Source of the DNA: Bacillota bacterium | Lineage (GTDB): Bacteria; Bacillota; Dethiobacteria; DTU022 | Length of the DNA: 37,046 nucleotides | NCBI GenBank assembly: GCA_033549065.1 | Contig: JAWSUE010000001.1 | Location: 23,898 to 60,943 of the forward strand | Direction: 5' to 3' | Part shown: one piece after another, positions 31,924 to 37,046 of the stretch | Layout: every line of letters starts with the position of its first letter | Numbering within the stretch: position 1 is the first letter of the stretch | Program-made: the position numbers and the translations under genes | The notes under the pieces: generated by a model | Seen by the model: the letters and a program-made list of their open reading frames with translations, nothing else | The model's database searches: none | What the model was told of the DNA's origin: nothing

Positions 31924-32851
31924 TTATATAAAATCTAAGGAACCTGGCTGGTATTACCGCCTTAGCAGCTTTTTCCGCGAAAAATTTGGTGGACCTGTAT
32001 ATAAAATACCTCTTGATGCCGGTTTTTCATGTCCAAACCGCGATGGGACAATAGGTGAGAAAGGATGTATTTATTGTTACAATCCATCTTTTTCGCCTTT
32101 CAGCAAAGAGGCTTCATTTACTCCCCTGGCGGTTCAGTTATCCAGAGGCAAAAAAAAATCAAAAGGGGCCCGATATATTGCCTATTTTCAGGCTTACACC
32201 AATACCTATGCCCCGCTAGAGCATTTAAAGTCGCTGTATGACCAAGCTTTAGCTGAACCAGAAGTAATCGGCCTCAGCATTGCCACACGACCTGATTGTA
32301 TTACAGATGAAACCCTAAATTTGCTTGAAGAATACGCCAGTCAATATCATATATGGATTGAATACGGGCTGCAATCAGCCCATGATAAAACCCTGCAACG
32401 AATCAACCGTGGCCACAAAGCCATCGATTTTGAAATCGCGCTGACTAAAACGAAAAACAGAGGCATATATAGCTGTGCTCATATAATTCTTGGTTTACCG
32501 GGTGAAACTGAAGAGATGTTTTTTGATACAATACATTTTCTGAATAAATGTGCAGTAGACGGAGTTAAGTTTCATCATCTGCAGGTTGTGCGTAATACCC
32601 CCCTGGCAGAAGAATACCAGAAAGGGAAAATGAAGTTATATTACAGAGCTGAAGATTATATACCTATACTTTGTGATTGTCTCGAAAGACTCTCTCCGGA
32701 GGCAGTTATTCATCGCCTGGCCAGTCAATCAATTTCTGATGATCTGCTTATCGCCCCGCAATGGAGTGAAAGTGCAGGCAAAATAGCTTCAATGGTTGAA
32801 AATGAGTTAATAAAAAGAGGCACCCACCAGGGTTATCTCTTTAATCGATAA
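31913..32851 (+). CDS. mnmL: YtqA/MnmL-type radical SAM protein
   Basis: A 312-residue radical SAM protein of the YtqA (TIGR01212) subgroup. The cluster motif is CPNRDGTIGEKGCIYC near residue 39, a long-spaced CX9CX2C as in this family. Also visible are AYFQAYTNTYAPLEHL, GLSIATRPDCI, and EYGLQSAHDKTLQRINRGH. In B. subtilis and Streptococcus, YtqA was renamed MnmL and takes part in turning cmnm5 into nm5 at wobble U34 in bacteria without MnmC. The 11-base overlap with mnmG, which supplies cmnm5, fits this role well. A partner methylase MnmM is not in the window. The ATG at 31913 has only a weak ribosome site, so translation is probably coupled to mnmG. Confidence 0.82.
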   Translation: MNSDYIKSKEPGWYYRLSSFFREKFGGPVYKIPLDAGFSCPNRDGTIGEKGCIYCYNPSFSPFSKEASFTPLAVQLSRGKKKSKGARYIAYFQAYTNTYAPLEHLKSLYDQALAEPEVIGLSIATRPDCITDETLNLLEEYASQYHIWIEYGLQSAHDKTLQRINRGHKAIDFEIALTKTKNRGIYSCAHIILGLPGETEEMFFDTIHFLNKCAVDGVKFHHLQVVRNTPLAEEYQKGKMKLYYRAEDYIPILCDCLERLSPEAVIHRLASQSISDDLLIAPQWSESAGKIASMVENELIKRGTHQGYLFNR

Positions 32852-32877
32852 CCCGTTTGATGTTCAGGTCAAAATTA

Positions 32878-33693
32878 TTAAACCGGTAAACCGAGAATCT
32901 TTCTTGCTTCATCCGGAGAAGCTACCGGCCTGTTGTGTATACCGGCTACCCGCGTAACCCGGTCCACAAGCTGAGCATTACTTTCTGCAAGAATTCCCTT
33001 CTCATAGTAGATGTTATCTTCAAATCCAACCCTGACATGCCCACCCATGATTATCGCTGCAGTAGCCATGGGAAGTTCGTATCGTCCCATTCCCGCAACA
33101 GTCCAGGTGCTGCCCGAAGGAATTGATTCAACCAGGTGAAGTAGATTTTTTATTGTGGCCGGGATTCCTCCCGGAACTCCCATTACAAAGTCAAAGTGGA
33201 GTGGTTCTGAAATAAGTTCCTGCCGCAAGAGGGTAAGAGCATTGTTGATCATTCCCACATCAAAAACCTCAATCTCCGGTTTTATTTCCAACTCTTTCAT
33301 CACTTTGGCAAATTTTTCAATGAAAGCCGGAGGATTCATAAAAATATCATTACCAAAATTAACCGTTCCTGTTGAAAGTGTAGCCATTTCTGGTTTAAGG
33401 TAAATCGGCTGCATACGTTCTTCAACTGTCATGCCAACTGCACCACCTGTTGAAACCTGAATAATCGGATTACATTTAGTTTTTATCCTGGCGATAGTTT
33501 CTTCAAATCTATCGCTGGACTGTGTGGGTGTCTGATCATCGTTGCGGACATGCAGGTGGATTAATGACGCCCCTGCCTGACAGCATTCATATGCAGCATC
33601 GGCAATTTCCTCCGGTGTTACAGGCAGATTCGGGTTATATTCACGGGTCACCTCGGCACCGGTTAACGCTACGGTTATAATCAATTTATCCAT
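32878..33693 (-). CDS. kce: 3-keto-5-aminohexanoate cleavage enzyme
   Basis: A 271-residue zinc enzyme of the BKACE/Kce family. In lysine fermentation it condenses 3-keto-5-aminohexanoate with acetyl-CoA to give acetoacetate and 3-aminobutyryl-CoA. The zinc ligands are His46 and His48 in LIHLHVRND and, near the end, Glu225 in VGFEDNIYY with Asp226; Glu14 in [11 protein letters not shown] is also conserved. Length equals the family norm. ATG at 33693 is chosen because GGAGG precedes it by 8 bases; the upstream open frame is part of kal. It overlaps the kal stop by 8 bases. BKACE enzymes vary in substrate; the kdd-kal context supports this one. Confidence 0.93.
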   Translation of the reverse strand: MDKLIITVALTGAEVTREYNPNLPVTPEEIADAAYECCQAGASLIHLHVRNDDQTPTQSSDRFEETIARIKTKCNPIIQVSTGGAVGMTVEERMQPIYLKPEMATLSTGTVNFGNDIFMNPPAFIEKFAKVMKELEIKPEIEVFDVGMINNALTLLRQELISEPLHFDFVMGVPGGIPATIKNLLHLVESIPSGSTWTVAGMGRYELPMATAAIIMGGHVRVGFEDNIYYEKGILAESNAQLVDRVTRVAGIHNRPVASPDEARKILGLPV

Positions 33694-34126
33694 TCTGTTT
33701 GCCTCCGGTTTCATCATTTTTGACAGACTGAGGTCCCCTCTGCAGGTGCAGAGGCACAACACATGTACCGCTGGCCCGGGCTACCAAAACCGGCTCATTG
33801 AGCAGGTTACAGGCTGATGGACAATCTTTGATATCAGCATTGGATATAACTTTATACGCTTCAAACTGCATATGTCTGGAAGTTCTCCCAACCCGATCAA
33901 TCCAGCCCGAGATCTCAATAAAATCACCGGCACATAACTGTGCTTTAAATTCAACCATATCATAGGCTGCAAATAAACCTTCATCTCCGTCATGGCGAAT
34001 TAGCAATTCGGTAGCAATATCACCAAAAAGCTTGATGACCATCGCACCGTCAACAAGACCGCCACCATAGTGTACATCATGTTCGCTGATCCTGATTCGC
34101 AGCATTACTTTTTCATTTAGGGCCAT
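33686..34126 (-). CDS. kal: 3-aminobutyryl-CoA ammonia lyase
   Basis: A 146-residue hotdog-fold protein corresponding to Kal, which removes ammonia from 3-aminobutyryl-CoA to give crotonyl-CoA in lysine fermentation. Landmarks are [29 protein letters not shown] near residue 15-43 and [26 protein letters not shown] near 70. The C-terminal tail after residue 125 is polar and contributes the kce ribosome site. ATG at 34126 is 7 bases after GGAGG; an ATG directly before it is 4 bases away. It overlaps kce, so the two are translationally coupled. Confidence 0.9.
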   Translation of the reverse strand: MALNEKVMLRIRISEHDVHYGGGLVDGAMVIKLFGDIATELLIRHDGDEGLFAAYDMVEFKAQLCAGDFIEISGWIDRVGRTSRHMQFEAYKVISNADIKDCPSACNLLNEPVLVARASGTCVVPLHLQRGPQSVKNDETGGKQNG

Positions 34127-34190
34127 CATAAAACCTCCCTTTGCCAGGGGCGCTATTGACAGAAGTCTGATATTCTATCCCGTATTTTTT

Positions 34191-35441
34191 TCAGGCAGGA
34201 TATTCCCGGGCAACAATATCGAGAGCTTCTGCTATATAATTTAAAGCATTCTCCAGATCTTCTGTGGTATGCCTGTATGCAATATACCAGTGATGATAAG
34301 GCTGAATGAACAGTCCACGCCTGATTGTTTCTGTGTAGAATCGTGTTCTCCGTTCTTTATAGAAGTCATCAGTTTTTTCGAAAGTTAAAAAAGGCATCGG
34401 GGGTATACCGGAGACTGTAACAGGAATTTTTGAATTGGCTACGATTTTTTTCAGACTATCTAAAAATACTTCCCCGCGTTCCCATATTTTTTCAAGAACT
34501 TTGTCTCTTTCCATAATATCCAGACATTTCATCGCGGCAACCATTTCCAGGCTGTTGGGGAAGAAGGTTGAACTGATAAAAACATGCTGTTCAGCTTCCT
34601 TCATTATTTCTGCTTTACCTACACAAGCGCTGATGGCATAACCGTTAGCCATTGCTTTACCGATGGTAGTCATATCCGGGATAACCCCGTAACGTTCCTG
34701 GGCTCCCCCCATTGAAACCCGGAACCCGGTCCGGATTTCATCAAAAATCAAAACAGCACCATACTGGTCGGCAAGGGAGCGTACCCCCTCAAGGTAACCT
34801 TCAGGGGGAGCAGATACCGGTTGAGCCAGTGGATGCCCCACAGGGGTTATTATTATGCAAGCCACATCATCCTTATTCTCTTTAAGTTTTTTCTCCAGAG
34901 CATCAAGATCCCCATAGGGAAACTCAACGGTTAAATCATGAATTGCCTTCGGGACTCCACCATGTACTTCCACACACCAGTCATGCCAACCGTGATATCC
35001 GCAGCGAAGTATTTTATCTTTTCCGCTGTAACCACGGGCTATTCTTACTGCTACTCCTGTTGCGTCAGATCCCGTCTTAACCAGAATAACCATTCCCGCT
35101 GATGGAATAAGGTCAATCAAACGGTTGATTAACTCATTCTGTACCGGTTGGACCAGGGAAAAGCAGAAACCTTGCTCCATTCTCTCTACGACTGCCCTGT
35201 TGATCTCCGGTTCATTATAACCCAGTATGATCGGTCCGTAAGCACAGAGCATATCAATATAATCGTTTCCATCAACATCAACTATATGACCACCATACCC
35301 ATGGGTCAGGAATATGGGGTATTCACCCTCCACAAAGTTATACGGCCTCCTGATACCCATAACACCACCAGGAGATATTCTTTTGGCCTCTTCAAACATG
35401 GATAGCGATTTATCAAGTTTTAATTTCGGCTTTGACCGCAC
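34191..35441 (-). CDS. Class III aminotransferase (glutamate-1-semialdehyde aminomutase-like) in the lysine operon
   Basis: A 416-residue PLP enzyme of fold type I, class III. Visible: GGHIVDVDGNDYIDMLCAYGPIILGY, KTGSDATGVAVRIARGYSGKDKILR, GYHGWHD, FDEIRTGFRVSMGG (PLP-binding aspartate) and the cofactor lysine in TTIGKAMANG near residue 265. It is closest in layout to glutamate-1-semialdehyde aminomutase and to beta-amino-acid aminotransferases. The usual EPV element before the cofactor aspartate reads TPVGHP here. No heme genes are near; it lies between kal and kdd, 34 bases after kdd. I infer a role on a beta-amino intermediate (beta-lysine, 3,5-diaminohexanoate or 3-aminobutyrate). GTG at 35441 has AAGGA about 9 bases upstream. 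Confidence 0.8.
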   Translation of the reverse strand: MRSKPKLKLDKSLSMFEEAKRISPGGVMGIRRPYNFVEGEYPIFLTHGYGGHIVDVDGNDYIDMLCAYGPIILGYNEPEINRAVVERMEQGFCFSLVQPVQNELINRLIDLIPSAGMVILVKTGSDATGVAVRIARGYSGKDKILRCGYHGWHDWCVEVHGGVPKAIHDLTVEFPYGDLDALEKKLKENKDDVACIIITPVGHPLAQPVSAPPEGYLEGVRSLADQYGAVLIFDEIRTGFRVSMGGAQERYGVIPDMTTIGKAMANGYAISACVGKAEIMKEAEQHVFISSTFFPNSLEMVAAMKCLDIMERDKVLEKIWERGEVFLDSLKKIVANSKIPVTVSGIPPMPFLTFEKTDDFYKERRTRFYTETIRRGLFIQPYHHWYIAYRHTTEDLENALNYIAEALDIVAREYPA

Positions 35442-35475
35442 AGCAACTCATCCTTCCTCTTTTACTTTAACTACC

Positions 35476-36513
35476 TCAGGTATAAAGTTCCTCAAAGATT
35501 TTTCTTAATACAGAGCTTTCCCTCATGATATTTAGTGAAATTTCAGCATGATCACGGGTGTAACCATTACCGACAATCATTGTAACATCCTTACCTACAC
35601 CCTCAGCTCCCAGGGCGGCTGCCGTAAAATTTGTAGCCATGCTGAAGTAATAAACTACCCCTCCGTCACGAGTGGCAAGGATCGAAGATAGTTCTGTATT
35701 AGGTATATTAACACAGTTAATAGTGACATCGGCCAGTTCGCCTCCGGTTGCCTCTTCCACTTTATACATAACACCAAGTGCATCTGAAGCGTCGGCTATC
35801 AAAACTGCATCACAATATCCCGTGGACTCTGCCCTCTGCTTACTTGCTTCACGTGGGGCGATTCCGATTACCTTGCCGGTAACTCCGGCTCTTTTTCTAG
35901 CTTCGTGAAGGCAAAGCATCCCTGATTTTCCCCCGGCTCCGATGATAACAACTTTATCACCAGGCCTGACCAGCTTGGCAGTCTGCGCTGCTGCTCCGGC
36001 AACATCAAGGACCGCCAGGGATAATGTCTGGGGCAGATCATCAGGAAGAACTGCATAAATACCGCTGTCAAATAGGATTGCCTTTCCCTCAATCTCAACT
36101 TGATCAATGTTTTTATGGATTTTTTTTATTTTATCTATTCGCAGTGGTGTCAATGATAGCGATACCAGGGTTGCCAGTCTCTGACCAGATTTCAGCGGGG
36201 ATTTACCTTTCCAGGCCGGTCCGATTTTTTCTACCTTTCCGATCAGCATTCCACCTGACCCGGTTACCGGATTATGGTGCTTGCCTCTTTCAGAAACGAT
36301 GGACATCATCTTCGCGGCGATCTTCTCTTCATTACCTCCGGCTTTTTCTTCAATCTGGGTAAAACTTGCTGAATCGATATTTAGTACTTCAACATCAATC
36401 AGCACCTCATTGTCATAAATCTCCATGTCGTTATCGATCTTCCAGGCCGGCTGCGGAAGCAGCCCCTTTGGTTCGATAACGCGATGGGTTCCGTAAGGAC
36501 AGCCTTTTCGCAT
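35476..36513 (-). CDS. kdd: L-erythro-3,5-diaminohexanoate dehydrogenase
   Basis: A 345-residue NAD(P)-dependent dehydrogenase that oxidatively deaminates L-erythro-3,5-diaminohexanoate to 3-keto-5-aminohexanoate, the step before Kce. It has a zinc-alcohol-dehydrogenase-like layout: an N-terminal domain with GCPYGTHRVIEPKG and GSGGMLIGKVEKIGP, then a Rossmann fold with DKVVIIGAGGKSGMLCLHEARKR near residue 190. The family's NCVNIPNTE stretch follows near 265. ATG at 36513 is 8 bases after GGAGG. It lies 34 bases upstream of the aminotransferase and 23 bases after the Fe-S protein. The aminomutase genes that feed it (kamA, kamD, kamE) are not in the window. Confidence 0.93.
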   Translation of the reverse strand: MRKGCPYGTHRVIEPKGLLPQPAWKIDNDMEIYDNEVLIDVEVLNIDSASFTQIEEKAGGNEEKIAAKMMSIVSERGKHHNPVTGSGGMLIGKVEKIGPAWKGKSPLKSGQRLATLVSLSLTPLRIDKIKKIHKNIDQVEIEGKAILFDSGIYAVLPDDLPQTLSLAVLDVAGAAAQTAKLVRPGDKVVIIGAGGKSGMLCLHEARKRAGVTGKVIGIAPREASKQRAESTGYCDAVLIADASDALGVMYKVEEATGGELADVTINCVNIPNTELSSILATRDGGVVYYFSMATNFTAAALGAEGVGKDVTMIVGNGYTRDHAEISLNIMRESSVLRKIFEELYT

Positions 36514-36536
36514 AAAGAAAACCTCCTATTTTATAT

Positions 36537-37046
36537 CTAGTATCTCCCACGTTCGAGAGCAATATTGATCATTTGAGCAATCTTATTCTCGGGTGGAACG
36601 TGAATTGATTCCCTCTGGACCATCTGAAGAGCTTCAGCCGGACAAACCGAGGCACAAACCCCACAGCCTATACATTTTTCCCTGTTCAATTCCGGTTGGG
36701 CAGCCTCCGATGAACTTAATGCTTTAACATGGCAGGCGTCAATACAGGCATCACAACTCAAACATAGCTCGGGATCAATTTCGGGTATAAAATTACTTGG
36801 TTGAATCGACTGGACATTATATTCAGTAATTGATTTGAGAACGCCACAGCAACAGCCACAGCAGTGACAGATATAAGCCGGTTCATCGATGACATTATCA
36901 CAGGTTAGGACCAGCCCCAATTTATAACTACGCTCCAGATTCTTAAGCAGCTCATCAGTTGAAGCCTTACGGGCAAAACCTCGTCTGACCAGCCACTCAG
37001 AAGGCCTGGAGAGAGAAGTGCAGATATCTTCCATGGGATAGCTACA
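36537..37046 (-). CDS. 4Fe-4S binding protein, N-terminus beyond window
   Basis: The open frame continues to the right edge with CSYPMEDIC, so the ATG at 37034 is probably internal and the gene is partial. The visible part has a cysteine-rich ICHCCGCCCGVL motif, then two 4Fe-4S ferredoxin motifs, CLSCDACIDACHVKAL and CIGCGVCASVCPAEAL. Longer proteins of this type (about 350 residues) are found beside oxidoreductases in anaerobes; the CHCCGCCC element is typical of their middle part. Being first in the visible part of the kdd-kal-kce run, it might serve electron transfer in lysine degradation, but no function is established. Confidence 0.75.
   Translation of the reverse strand, partial: CSYPMEDICTSLSRPSEWLVRRGFARKASTDELLKNLERSYKLGLVLTCDNVIDEPAYICHCCGCCCGVLKSITEYNVQSIQPSNFIPEIDPELCLSCDACIDACHVKALSSSEAAQPELNREKCIGCGVCASVCPAEALQMVQRESIHVPPENKIAQMINIALERGRY

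Noticed and set aside
34191-35441. Calling the aminotransferase hemL
   Set aside because: No heme genes nearby, the EPV element is changed, and it is embedded in the lysine degradation operon; similarity alone does not justify the symbol.
37032-37034. ATG at 37034 as the true start of the Fe-S protein
   Set aside because: The frame is open to the window edge and includes another cysteine (CSYPMEDIC); no ribosome site lies before the ATG.

Overview
The window looks like chromosome of an anaerobic, low-to-moderate-GC Firmicute of the Clostridia type. Evidence: a diaminopimelate route using LL-DAP aminotransferase, superoxide reductase with a PerR regulator whose metal ligands are all recognisable, a clostridial HutP-like protein, DUF3786, an amino-acid fermentation cluster, and strong GGAGG ribosome binding sites before most genes. 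There are no transposases, phage genes, CRISPR arrays, tRNAs or rRNAs, and no gene-free stretch above about 230 bases.

Layout. 1-4.5 kb (minus strand): a partial TspO-like gene, then lysine/DAP biosynthesis in the order dapB-dapA-dapL-lysA. 4.6-9.0 kb: DUF3786 protein, MFS transporter, a tiny zinc-ribbon protein, an IscU/NifU scaffold, and an oxidative-stress/metal group (superoxide reductase, ZIP transporter, PerR). 9.0-15.7 kb: EamA permease, solo DNA methyltransferase, GPH-type sugar symporter, a bacterial RING-finger membrane protein, HutP-like protein, DUF4349 lipoprotein, and a MarR regulator with a clear promoter and palindromic operator. 15.8-21.8 kb: apolipoprotein N-acyltransferase facing a minus-strand run of two TatA-type proteins, TatC, MobA and a CofE-like ligase, then a PAP2 phosphatase and a DUF2007 protein. 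22-28 kb: QueG, a membrane protein, a site-2 protease with CBS domains, a pair of Gate-domain membrane proteins, an amidase and GalU. 28.3-32.9 kb: NAD synthetase, then mnmG overlapping a YtqA/MnmL-type radical SAM gene, a wobble-uridine modification pair. 32.9-37 kb (minus strand): part of a lysine-fermentation operon (4Fe-4S protein, kdd, a class III aminotransferase, kal, kce).

Points most worth a second look: (1) a glutamate-1-semialdehyde-aminomutase-like aminotransferase inside the kdd-kal-kce lysine degradation operon; (2) at least three genes (dapA, galU, marR) where the strong ribosome binding site is followed at normal spacing by ATT or ATC and not by ATG/GTG/TTG; (3) the mnmG-mnmL overlap; (4) a HutP homologue that has lost two metal-binding histidines; (5) a RING-finger/zinc-ribbon/membrane protein; (6) a MobA/CofE-like pair behind the Tat genes; (7) a 7-1-7 Fur/PerR-type palindrome between iscU and the superoxide reductase. 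The lysine synthesis operon at one end and the lysine degradation operon at the other imply that the cell can both make and ferment lysine.
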